Assembly (NCBI GenBank): GCA_030526485.1 | Contig: JAUNCS010000022.1 | Location: 1-32,342, forward strand | DNA from: Erysipelotrichaceae bacterium | Lineage (GTDB): Bacteria > Bacillota_I > Bacilli_A > Erysipelotrichales > Erysipelotrichaceae | DNA length: 32,342 nt | Direction of reading: 5' to 3' | Part shown: positions 16,366-24,002 of the stretch, one piece after another | Position numbering within the stretch: the stretch's first letter is position 1 | Layout of the letters: each line of letters starts with the position of its first letter | Position numbers and translations under genes: made by a program | The notes under the pieces: generated by a model | What the model was told of the DNA's origin: nothing | The model's database searches: none | The model's input: the letters and a program-made list of their open reading frames with translations, nothing else

Positions 16366-17078
16366 TGAAGAAAACACATGCTATTTCAATTTGCCTGATG
16401 ATAATTATTTATTCATTGCTCTCTATAGTGGTGAATAAGACTTTTATCCTACCTGGTATTCTTGAAATAGCATTTTCTTTAAAAGAAATTGTCTTTAACG
16501 TTAAGTTCTTATCAATTGTATTCACAAGTCTCTTTAGAGTCTTTATTGGCTTATTAACCAGCTTTATACTGGCTTTACTTCTTTCACTATTGTCATACTT
16601 CAATAAGACTATAAAAGAATTTTTTGAACCGGTATACTTGTTATTAAAGACTATCCCTAATGTTACCTACATCATTGTTTCCTTATTGTGGCTTGGAAGA
16701 AATGGCAGTGTGCTTCTGGTGTCGGCCTTAGTAGTTTTTCCAATTCTATATAATTCAATCCTGAATGCCTTATTTAATATTGATAAGGAACTGATAGAAA
16801 TTACCGATACTTATAACGGTTCTAACATTTATAAGATAAGAAAGATTTATCTGCCTTTAATCAGAAATGATATCCTGCTTTCCTTAAAAAACAGCTGTTC
16901 CTTAGGCTTTAAGGTTGCAATTATGGCTGAGATACTTTCACAGGTTAAAACCGGTATCGGCAGGGAACTGCACTTTGCCAGAATCAATTACTTAATGGCT
17001 GATATCTTTGCCTGGACAATTATTATTATTGTCATCAGTTATTTGATTGATTATTTGCTGAATAAACTGATTAGCTGA
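16365..17078 (+). CDS. ABC transporter permease (NitT/TauT/SsuC-like)
   Basis: A 237-residue membrane protein with about six helices. It resembles the SsuC/TauC permeases: an early TM, then FTSLFRVFIGLLTSFILALLL, a segment EPVYLLLKTIPNVTYIIVSL (the Leu-Lys-Thr-Ile-Pro pattern), and a late LIEITDTYNGSNIYKIRKIYLP region corresponding to the EAA loop that contacts the ATPase. The helices IMAEILSQVKTGIGRELHFAR match the family C-terminus. Its start overlaps the last base of the lipoprotein gene. A terminator overlaps its own stop, so the expected ATP-binding subunit is not in this operon; either it is shared from another locus or the system is degenerate. Confidence 0.82.
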   Translation: MKKTHAISICLMIIIYSLLSIVVNKTFILPGILEIAFSLKEIVFNVKFLSIVFTSLFRVFIGLLTSFILALLLSLLSYFNKTIKEFFEPVYLLLKTIPNVTYIIVSLLWLGRNGSVLLVSALVVFPILYNSILNALFNIDKELIEITDTYNGSNIYKIRKIYLPLIRNDILLSLKNSCSLGFKVAIMAEILSQVKTGIGRELHFARINYLMADIFAWTIIIIVISYLIDYLLNKLIS

Positions 17079-17096
17079 GCATCTCAGCTTTTTATT
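17073..17096 (+). terminator. Intrinsic terminator of the thrS operon
   Basis: A 7-bp stem AGCTGAG / CTCAGCT (17073-17079 with 17083-17089), CAT loop, and tail TTTTATTTT. The left arm contains the permease stop codon. Confidence 0.85.
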
Positions 17097-17111
17097 TTGG
17101 CCTTCGGCATA

Positions 17112-17117
17112 TATAAT
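17112..17117 (+). promoter_or_regulatory. Possible -10 element before the first hybrid kinase
   Basis: A perfect TATAAT, 50 bases before the ATG. The matching -35 position falls in the T tract of the preceding terminator (TTTTTA) and is weak. AGGAG at 17156-17160 is the ribosome site of the next gene. Confidence 0.4.
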
Positions 17118-17166
17118 TTTAATGAATTAGAATATGTTTTAATTATGCTTAAAACAGGAGAGCAAT

Positions 17167-18240
17167 ATGAACAAAATCAATAAAAGAATAATCGGCTTAA
17201 TCTGTATACTCTTAATGGTATTTTCTTTTGGTGTAAATACATTCGCTGAAGAGAATAAACAGAAAACAGTAAAGATTGGCTATGTCTATGCAGTCAACTA
17301 TGAAGAAGGAAAAGAAGGCGAATACAAAAGGGGTTCAGGCTACGAATACTTCCAGCGTATCGCTTATCTGACCGGCTGGAAATATGAATATGTTTATGGT
17401 TCATTTTCTGAATGTTACAAGATGCTAGTTGATGGCGAAATTGATCTTTTTGGTAATGTTTCTTATACTCCTGAAAGAGCAGAATTATTTAATTTCTCGG
17501 ATTACCCGCAAGGCAAGGATACCTATTGGTTATATGCAGGCCATGATGATACTGTTTTAACAAGTGGTGATACTTCTAAACTGAATAACTGCAGGATTGG
17601 TGTTACCAAGGGTTCTTTCCAGGCTGGTGTTTTAGCTGAATGGCTGGAGAATAAACAGATATTTGCGGAAATAGTTCCTTGCAGTGGATATGATGAAATG
17701 ATGAATAGACTGGATGCTGGTGAAATAGATGCTTTTGCGGCACCGGATTTATCATCTACTTATAATTATCCAGCTATTTTTAATATTGGCTTTAGTGACT
17801 ACTATTTTGCCGTAGCCAAGGATAGGACAGATATTCTGGATGAATTAAATGCGGCTTTATATGAAATTCAGAATACTGATTCCGACTTCAATACAGCCTT
17901 AACAACCAAATATTTCTATAAGATGTCCAGCAAGCTTTCTTTCAACGAAGATGAAAAGGCCTGGCTAAATGAACACGACAATACAATTCGCATTGGCTGT
18001 TTTGATAACTATCTGCCTTTTATCGGCAAGAATGGCGATGACTTCGTGGGTGTGTTTAATACCGTTATTGAGAAGCTTAGAAATGAATATGGCGTAAATA
18101 TTATTCTTTCTACTTATCATTCGGTTGCTGAAATGAAAGAAGCTATCAATAAAGATGAAATTGATATGGCTGGTCCGGTGGTAGCTGATTTGTATCTGGC
18201 AGAACTTGATGACTATGTTTTAACCAACAAGTATTATTAA
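17167..18240 (+). CDS. Hybrid histidine kinase 1, N-terminal sensor half (two SBP_bac_3 domains), frame broken
   Basis: The extracellular sensor part of a BvgS-like hybrid kinase. A signal peptide or first membrane helix covers residues 1-28. The first Venus-flytrap domain (about 35-245) has the SBP_bac_3 pattern: VKIGYVYA, GSGYEYFQRIAYLTGWKYEY, LVDGEIDLFGNVSYTPERAELFNFSDYP. A second such domain starts near residue 270 (TIRIGCFDNYLPFIG) and is cut off by TAA at 18238-18240. The missing remainder continues in the +1 frame, which is open from 18224 (INTTPVIIFSG onward) into the kinase half. Removing one T in TATTATTAAT (about 18232-18241) would restore one continuous protein ending at 19918. 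A normal stop is unlikely because the second domain ends in mid-fold. The ligand is probably an amino acid or similar small solute, by family. Confidence 0.85.
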   Translation: MNKINKRIIGLICILLMVFSFGVNTFAEENKQKTVKIGYVYAVNYEEGKEGEYKRGSGYEYFQRIAYLTGWKYEYVYGSFSECYKMLVDGEIDLFGNVSYTPERAELFNFSDYPQGKDTYWLYAGHDDTVLTSGDTSKLNNCRIGVTKGSFQAGVLAEWLENKQIFAEIVPCSGYDEMMNRLDAGEIDAFAAPDLSSTYNYPAIFNIGFSDYYFAVAKDRTDILDELNAALYEIQNTDSDFNTALTTKYFYKMSSKLSFNEDEKAWLNEHDNTIRIGCFDNYLPFIGKNGDDFVGVFNTVIEKLRNEYGVNIILSTYHSVAEMKEAINKDEIDMAGPVVADLYLAELDDYVLTNKYY

Positions 18241-18397
18241 TACTACGCCAGTTATTATTTTTAGTGGCAATGACTACACCGACAGTACAAAAACGATACT
18301 TACTTCCAATCCAACTATTTTTACGGCTGAAGTAGCGAAAGTACTTTTCCCGGAAGCTGAAATAATTGAATGTGCCAGTGATGAAGAATGCCTTAAA

Positions 18398-19918
18398 ATG
18401 GCTTCACTTGACAAGGGCAGTATTCTTATTCCTTCTACCCGTATTAATCTGGTTAGAAGAGAATTGCAGGACTTAAACTTATCAATTGCTGAAATTTCTA
18501 CTAAAACTGAAGTCAGTTTAATGACTAATAAGGATAATAGAAGAGCGGCTTCTATTATTAATAAGGCTATTTCTTTATCTTCTAATGAATTAAGCGGCAT
18601 GGTTTTAACTGAAAATTCCGTTCTTGATGAAGATATGTCTATGCTAGAAATCCTGAAGAAAAATGCTGGTTATATTGCAATTGCCGTTATGGCAATCGCC
18701 ATGGTCTTTGCGGTTCAGAGCTTCAAGTTAATGAAAAATAAGAAGAAACTGGAAATTGCTTTAGCTGATGCTCAGGCTGCCAATATCGCAAAAACTGCTT
18801 TCCTGAATAATATGTCTCATGATATTCGTACGCCAATGAATGCCATTATTGGCTTTAGAGACTTACTGGAAAAGCATCAGGATGAACCGGAAAAGCGTTC
18901 TGATTATTTAAGAAAGATCGATGATGCTTCTTCAGTCCTGCTTTCAATTATTAATAATGTTCTGGAAATGGCCAGAATTGAAAAGGGATCAGTAGAAGTT
19001 GATGAAACTGCCTGGAGTGCCGAACAGTTTGCTGATACTTTATATTCCATCTTTTCTGATATGATGGCTGAAAAAGAAATCAGGTTTACTAAGGATATCA
19101 ATGTAAAGCATCCTTATATTTATTGTGATCCAATTAAGATTAGAGAAATATTTACCAATATCTTATCTAATGCCTATAAATATACTGAAAGAGGCGGCAG
19201 TGTCCATTTATCTTTAGAAGAGCTTCCTTCAAATGTGGAAGGACAAGTCTTAATAAAAACCACAATTAGTGATACCGGTATTGGTATGAGTGAAGACTTT
19301 CTGCCTCATTTATTTGAAGAATTCAGCAGAGAAAAGAATACTACCGATGCCAAAATCGAAGGTACTGGATTGGGTATGCCAATTGTAAAACGTCTGGTAG
19401 AAATGCTTAATGGTACGATTGAAGTTACAAGTAAAAAGGGTGAAGGTACCAAGTTTGTTGTGATTCTGTCTCATAGAATTGCTGATAAGGAAGATATTGT
19501 TAATCATAACGAGGCAGAACTAAGACCTGAGAGTTTTAAAGGAAAACGCATCCTTTTAACCGAGGATAATGAGCTTAATGCGGAAATCGCCACCGAAATC
19601 TTAACAGAGGCAGGCTTTTTGATTGAAAGAGCTGAGGATGGTCAAATCTGTCTTGATATGCTTAAAAAGGCGGAAAATGGCTATTATGATTTAATCCTGA
19701 TGGATATTCAAATGCCAAATATGAATGGCTATGAAGCTGCCAAGGCTATTCGTTCTTTAGATAATGAAAAGTCAAAGATTAAAATCCTTGCGATGACAGC
19801 CAATGCTTTTGAAGAAGACAAGCGTGAAGCCTTAAAGGCCGGCATGGATGGTCATGTGGCCAAGCCTGTCAATGTTGAAGAACTTATGAAGGCTCTGGCC
19901 AATATTTTAGAAGTTTAA
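18398..19918 (+). CDS. Hybrid histidine kinase 1, C-terminal half (membrane helix, HisKA, HATPase, receiver)
   Basis: The rest of the second binding domain, then a membrane helix (AGYIAIAVMAIAMVFAVQ), a coiled linker, the dimerisation/phosphoacceptor box with His in NNMSHDIRTPMNAI, the ATPase lobe (N box REIFTNILSNAYKYT, G1 ISDTGIGMS, G2 GTGLGMPIVKRL) and a receiver domain with phosphoacceptor Asp in LILMDIQMPNMNGYE and Lys in HVAKP. All catalytic residues are present. The frame is open from 18224 without a stop, and the first ATG at 18398 has no Shine-Dalgarno site, so this is the downstream part of the upstream sensor rather than an independent gene. No DNA-binding response regulator or separate HPt protein is encoded nearby; phosphate would pass to an unlinked partner. 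Confidence 0.88.
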   Translation: MASLDKGSILIPSTRINLVRRELQDLNLSIAEISTKTEVSLMTNKDNRRAASIINKAISLSSNELSGMVLTENSVLDEDMSMLEILKKNAGYIAIAVMAIAMVFAVQSFKLMKNKKKLEIALADAQAANIAKTAFLNNMSHDIRTPMNAIIGFRDLLEKHQDEPEKRSDYLRKIDDASSVLLSIINNVLEMARIEKGSVEVDETAWSAEQFADTLYSIFSDMMAEKEIRFTKDINVKHPYIYCDPIKIREIFTNILSNAYKYTERGGSVHLSLEELPSNVEGQVLIKTTISDTGIGMSEDFLPHLFEEFSREKNTTDAKIEGTGLGMPIVKRLVEMLNGTIEVTSKKGEGTKFVVILSHRIADKEDIVNHNEAELRPESFKGKRILLTEDNELNAEIATEILTEAGFLIERAEDGQICLDMLKKAENGYYDLILMDIQMPNMNGYEAAKAIRSLDNEKSKIKILAMTANAFEEDKREALKAGMDGHVAKPVNVEELMKALANILEV

Positions 19919-19931
19919 GTTAAAAATTATT

Positions 19932-21440
19932 ATGAAAAAGTTTAAGAAACTACTGTCTGTATTGATATGTACATTCATCTTAATGATGGCTTTTTCACCA
20001 TGTGAGACTTTTGCGAAAGAAAAGGTAGTCAGACTGGGTTATGTTAATTCTGCTGGTTATCAGGAAGGCTTAGAAGGCGAGACCAAGACAGGATTTGGAT
20101 ATGAATACTTTCAGAAGATTTCTTATTATACTGACTGGAAATATGAATATGTCTATGGTTCTTTCTCAGAACTAATTACTAAACTGGCTAATGGCGAAAT
20201 CGATATTCTGGGTGATGTTACCTATACCGAAGATAGAGCTAAGAAGATGAATTTTTCATCTTATCCGATGGGTTCTGAGAAATATTTCTTATATACAAGT
20301 GTAAATAATGAAAAATTTGATAGCCTAAATACCTCTGTTATCAACGGTGCCCGAATCGGTATTGAACCTAAAAAGGTTTCGGCCAATCTGATTAAGGAAT
20401 GGGTCGACAAGTTTGATCTGGATGTCACTTATGTTGAATGTGAAAACTTCAACGATGTTGAAACAAAGACTGACAAGGGTGAAATTGATCTGTTTATTAA
20501 TACTGATGCGATAGAGGGCTATGGCTATAAACCGGTTTTCTATATTGGCCCAAGCGACTTTTATTTTGCAGTAAATAAAAACAGAAATGATTTGCTTGAA
20601 GAATTAAATAATGCTTTGGCTATCATTCAAAGTTCTATTCCTAACTACAATGAGATTGTTCGCGATACTTATATGGGCAGTTCGGTTGGTGATGCTTTCC
20701 TGGGTAAGGAAGAAAATGAATGGCTAAAGGAACATGGCAATAAACTGACTATTGGTTATCTTGATAATAATCTGCCATACAGTGGTACGGATGAAAATGG
20801 TGAAGTATGTGGCTATCTTTCATCTGTTATAGATGTGATGGAAAATAAGCACGGTATTACTGTTGATAGGATTGCTTACGATAGTTTAAATGATATGTAT
20901 AAGGCAGTTCAAAACGGTGAACTGGATATCTATGGTCCAAGTTATGGTACTTTCTATCTTTCGGAACAGAATGGCGCTATGCAGTCCTCTTCAATTATGG
21001 AGACACAATTGGCAATTGTTTATGGAAGTGATAAGCCAGCAACCGATAGAATCGCAACTACTTATCAATCAATGCTGCCAGACTTTGCAGTAAAAGAGTT
21101 ATATCCAGATTCAGAAATTACCCAATATGAAGATCTGGAAGCCTGTATGAAGGCGGTTTATATGAATAAGGCTGATTGTCTTTTGATACCAGCTAGTCAG
21201 TTAAATCATTTAAGACATTATCGTCAGTTTAGAAAACTGAACTTCCAGGACACATCAACCAAGCTACAGATTTGCCTGTTTGTTTTAAAGGGCAACAGTG
21301 GACTTTTACAGATTCTGGATAAGAGTATTGCCTTAGCAAATAGTGAACTGCAGGGTGTTGATTTTATGGTTGATAGCTACGCGGAAAATACTTTCTGGGA
21401 TTTGATTGAAAATAATCTCGATTATGTTTATTTGCTATAG
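19932..21440 (+). CDS. Hybrid histidine kinase 2, N-terminal sensor half (two SBP_bac_3 domains), frame broken
   Basis: A paralogue of the preceding sensor. A signal peptide or anchor covers residues 1-28, with the first flytrap domain at about 32-240 (VRLGYVNSAGYQEG, GFGYEYFQKISYYTDWKYEY, LANGEIDILGDVTYTEDRA) and the second at about 260-485 (LTIGYLDNNLPYSG, LQNGELDIYGP-type region, LLIPASQLNHL). Both domains are complete here. It ends in NNLDYVYLL and TAG (21438-21440), exactly where a membrane helix should begin. That helix (FAIVIIIFVLILIL) is encoded in another frame, open from 21416, and continues into the kinase. One base is missing somewhere in 21416-21437, for instance a T in TATTTGC. 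There is no strong ribosome site before the ATG; the gene lies 13 bases after kinase 1 and may depend on its translation. Confidence 0.85.
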   Translation: MKKFKKLLSVLICTFILMMAFSPCETFAKEKVVRLGYVNSAGYQEGLEGETKTGFGYEYFQKISYYTDWKYEYVYGSFSELITKLANGEIDILGDVTYTEDRAKKMNFSSYPMGSEKYFLYTSVNNEKFDSLNTSVINGARIGIEPKKVSANLIKEWVDKFDLDVTYVECENFNDVETKTDKGEIDLFINTDAIEGYGYKPVFYIGPSDFYFAVNKNRNDLLEELNNALAIIQSSIPNYNEIVRDTYMGSSVGDAFLGKEENEWLKEHGNKLTIGYLDNNLPYSGTDENGEVCGYLSSVIDVMENKHGITVDRIAYDSLNDMYKAVQNGELDIYGPSYGTFYLSEQNGAMQSSSIMETQLAIVYGSDKPATDRIATTYQSMLPDFAVKELYPDSEITQYEDLEACMKAVYMNKADCLLIPASQLNHLRHYRQFRKLNFQDTSTKLQICLFVLKGNSGLLQILDKSIALANSELQGVDFMVDSYAENTFWDLIENNLDYVYLL

Positions 21441-21454
21441 TTATTATTATTTTT

Positions 21455-22693
21455 GTGCTGATTCTTATTTTAAATAGAGAAATATCTAATAAGAAGAAAA
21501 CACAAAAGCTAAACAAGGATTTGGAAAAAGCATTAATAGAGGCTGGTGAAGCCAATATGGCTAAATCCAATTTCTTATTCAATATGTCTCACGATATCCG
21601 TACACCAATGAATGCGATTATCGGTTTTAGAGACTTATTGGAAAAATATCAGGATGATCCCCTGAAACGTCAGGATTATCTTGATAAGATTAAAAACGCT
21701 GATGATATTCTTTTGTCTATCATTAATAATGTTCTGGAGATGACCCGTATTGAACAGGGTAATATCGAAGTAAATGAGATTCCTTCTTCAATTGATGAAC
21801 ATTGTGAAAATCTGGATGCTATCTTTAGAGTGATGATGGAAGAAAAGGGTATTGAATTCACAAGAGAAGTCAATGTCACTAATCACTATGTCTATTCTGA
21901 TGTGGCCAAGGTAAGAGAAATCTTTATTAACTTGATTTCAAATGCTTACAAGTACACTGAAAAGGGTGGTAAGGTTTCTATCATTATGGAAGAGATTCCT
22001 TGTGAAAAAGAAGGCTATACAACTTATAAGACAAGAATTTCAGATACCGGTATTGGTATGAGTGAAGAATTCCTGCCTCATATCTTTGAAGAATTTACCC
22101 GTGAACAGAATACAACTGATGCCAAGGTTGAGGGTACAGGACTTGGCATGCCGATAGTTAAAAGACTGGTAGAACTTTTGGGTGGAACGATTGAGGTTCA
22201 AAGTACTAAAAATGTAGGTACTACATTCATAGTTGAATTAACTCATAAAATTGCTGATGTAAATGAGTGTCTATCAATGCATAATAAGGCAATAGATCCA
22301 TGCGTCTTTGTGGGTAAGAGAATTCTTTTGGCGGAAGATAATGAATTAAATGCGGAAATCGCAAAGGAAATTCTAAAGGAAGCAGGTTTTGAAATAGATC
22401 ATGCCTGGGATGGCAGAGAATGCATTCAAATGCTGGTAAAGGCTGATAGTTCTTATTATGATTTAATCTTAATGGATATTCAGATGCCTAATATGAATGG
22501 CTATGAGTCTTCGGTTATGATTAGAAAACTGACTGATAAACAAAAAGCTAAAATCCCAATTATCGCGATGACAGCCAATGCTTTTGAAGAAGATAAGAAG
22601 GAAGCGTATCGCTGTGGTATGAATGGCCATGTGGCTAAGCCTATTGATGTAGATGTGCTTTTATCGGAATTATCTAAAATATTAAATAAGTAG
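21455..22693 (+). CDS. Hybrid histidine kinase 2, C-terminal half (membrane helix, HisKA, HATPase, receiver)
   Basis: Begins inside a membrane helix whose earlier residues (AIVIIIF) lie just upstream in the same frame. The only early start is GTG 21455 with no Shine-Dalgarno, so it is the continuation of the upstream sensor. It contains the H box with His in FNMSHDIRTPMNAI, the N box REIFINLISNAYKYT, the G1 box SDTGIGMSEEFLPHIFEEF, the G2 box GTGLGMPIVKRLVELLGG, and a receiver with acidic pocket LAEDNELNAE, phospho-Asp in LILMDIQMPNMNGYE and Lys in HVAKP. It is very close in sequence to kinases 1 and 3, indicating local duplication. The enzymatic parts look intact, so loss of the frame is either recent, regulated, or a sequencing error. 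Confidence 0.88.
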   Translation: MLILILNREISNKKKTQKLNKDLEKALIEAGEANMAKSNFLFNMSHDIRTPMNAIIGFRDLLEKYQDDPLKRQDYLDKIKNADDILLSIINNVLEMTRIEQGNIEVNEIPSSIDEHCENLDAIFRVMMEEKGIEFTREVNVTNHYVYSDVAKVREIFINLISNAYKYTEKGGKVSIIMEEIPCEKEGYTTYKTRISDTGIGMSEEFLPHIFEEFTREQNTTDAKVEGTGLGMPIVKRLVELLGGTIEVQSTKNVGTTFIVELTHKIADVNECLSMHNKAIDPCVFVGKRILLAEDNELNAEIAKEILKEAGFEIDHAWDGRECIQMLVKADSSYYDLILMDIQMPNMNGYESSVMIRKLTDKQKAKIPIIAMTANAFEEDKKEAYRCGMNGHVAKPIDVDVLLSELSKILNK

Positions 22694-22721
22694 AAAGGGC
22701 TTTTCATAAAAGCTCTTTTTT
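22694..22721 (+). terminator. Intrinsic terminator after hybrid kinase 2
   Basis: An 11-bp stem with one wobble (22694-22704 with 22708-22718), CAT loop, ending in a T run. Confidence 0.85.
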
Positions 22722-22737
22722 GAGAATTAATTCCCTA

Positions 22738-22766
22738 TTGACATAGTAGGGTAATAAACATAAGAT
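22738..22766 (+). promoter_or_regulatory. Strong promoter upstream of the rhodanese-TtcA gene
   Basis: A perfect TTGACA at 22738-22743, a 17-base spacer and TAAGAT at 22761-22766. Transcription would start near 22773. Confidence 0.8.
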
Positions 22767-22780
22767 AATGAAGTAAATTG

Positions 22781-22815
22781 TAGCCTGGAGACTAATGGTT
22801 TCTAGGCTATTTCTA
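22781..22815 (+). other. 12-bp leader hairpin between promoter and rhodanese-TtcA gene
   Basis: TAGCCTGGAGAC (22781-22792) pairs fully with GTTTCTAGGCTA (22798-22809) counting two G-U pairs, with loop TAATG, followed by TTTCTAT. It starts only about eight bases after the predicted transcription start. It may be an attenuator, a very short RNA with its own terminator, or a 5' stabiliser. No anti-structure or ligand site was identified. Confidence 0.55.
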
Positions 22816-22849
22816 TAGAATAAATCATTGTCAGGGGGGATTTGTTTTA

Positions 22850-24001
22850 ATGAAGGAAATAAGTATAGATGAATTAAAAAACCTACAAAACTATCAGTTA
22901 ATAGATCTTAGAGATCAAAGGATAGCTGAATATGGCATGATGCCAAGAGCTATTAATATCCCACTTAATAAATTTGAAAATAATTTTGAAGAATGTATTA
23001 AAGAATTAGATACAAATAAGGCTACTGTTCTTTATTGTCAGCGTGGTGAATTATCAAGAGATATTTCTGATCTTTTAAACAAGAGAGGGATTAATGCTTA
23101 TAGTCTGATAGATGGTTATAATGCTTATTTAAGAGAGCTTATCAGTCTTGATGAATACTATGACGAAACTGTTAAAATGACTGAAGACAGCATTAGAAAT
23201 AAATTTCATAAACAATTGTTTTCACCTTTTGCCAAGGCGTGTAAAAACTATGAATTAATCAAAGAGGGTGACCACATTGCGGTCTGTATTTCAGGTGGTA
23301 AGGACTCAATGCTGATGGCAAAGCTGTTTCAGGAAATACAAAGACATAAGAAAGTTAATTTTGAACTTACTTTTCTAGTAATGGATCCTGGCTATAATTT
23401 TGAAAATCGTGCCTTAATTGAAAAGAATGCCAAGAAACTGGGTATACCGGTAACTATTTTTGAAAGTCGAATTTTTGATGCGGTAGATACCATTGAAAAG
23501 AGCCCTTGTTATATCTGTGCCAGAATGCGCAGAGGCCATCTTTATAACAAGGCTAGGGAACTTGGCTGCAATAAGATAGCCCTGGGTCATCACTTTGATG
23601 ATGTGATTGAAACTATTCTAATGGGAATGCTTTATGGCGGGCAGATTCAGACCATGATGCCTAAACTGCATAGTTCTAATTTTGAAGGTATGGAACTGAT
23701 TAGACCCCTGTATCTTGTAAGGGAAGAAGATATCTTGAAATGGCGTGATTATAATGATTTGCATTTCTTACAATGTGCCTGTCATTTTACCGATACCTGC
23801 ACTACCTGTCATGAAGATGGTACTATTTCCAGCAAGCGTCTGGAGACTAAAAAACTGATTGCCAAGCTTAAGGAAGAAAATCCTTTTGTTGAAAACAATA
23901 TCTTTAAGAGCGTTGAAAATGTAAATCTGAGCACTATTATTGCTTATAAAAAGGATGATATAAAGCATCACTTTTTAGATGAATATGAAAAGGAAAAATA
24001 A
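22850..24001 (+). CDS. Rhodanese-TtcA-like fusion: probable tRNA thiolation enzyme
   Basis: A two-domain sulfur-transfer protein of 383 residues. Residues 1-100 form a rhodanese domain with the active-site loop CQRGELS and catalytic Cys63, which would carry a persulfide. Residues 115-383 are a PP-loop ATPase of the TtcA/TtuA group: SGGKDS at 148-153 binds ATP, CYIC at 220-223 gives two cluster-type Cys, GHHFDDVIET follows, and further Cys occur in LQCACHF and TCTTC. TtcA enzymes add sulfur to cytidine 32 of tRNA using an Fe-S cluster. Here the sulfur carrier and thiolase are one chain, so sulfur could be handed over internally. The exact tRNA base is not determinable. GGGGGG at 22835-22841 is a distant ribosome site. 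azlC starts one base after the stop. Confidence 0.82.
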   Translation: MKEISIDELKNLQNYQLIDLRDQRIAEYGMMPRAINIPLNKFENNFEECIKELDTNKATVLYCQRGELSRDISDLLNKRGINAYSLIDGYNAYLRELISLDEYYDETVKMTEDSIRNKFHKQLFSPFAKACKNYELIKEGDHIAVCISGGKDSMLMAKLFQEIQRHKKVNFELTFLVMDPGYNFENRALIEKNAKKLGIPVTIFESRIFDAVDTIEKSPCYICARMRRGHLYNKARELGCNKIALGHHFDDVIETILMGMLYGGQIQTMMPKLHSSNFEGMELIRPLYLVREEDILKWRDYNDLHFLQCACHFTDTCTTCHEDGTISSKRLETKKLIAKLKEENPFVENNIFKSVENVNLSTIIAYKKDDIKHHFLDEYEKEK

Positions 24002-24002
24002 G

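Noticed and set aside
18224-18241. Programmed +1 frameshift in kinase 1
   Set aside because: The P-site codon before the stop is TAT, whose tRNA would not re-pair well at ATT, and no Shine-Dalgarno-like stimulator is seen. An indel or sequencing error is simpler.
21416-21440. Programmed -1 frameshift in kinase 2
   Set aside because: No X XXY YYZ heptamer and no clear downstream stem were found.
23979-24002. Upstream ATG for azlC at 23979
   Set aside because: No ribosome site, and it overlaps the preceding gene by 23 bases; ATG 24003 has AAAAGGAAAA before it.
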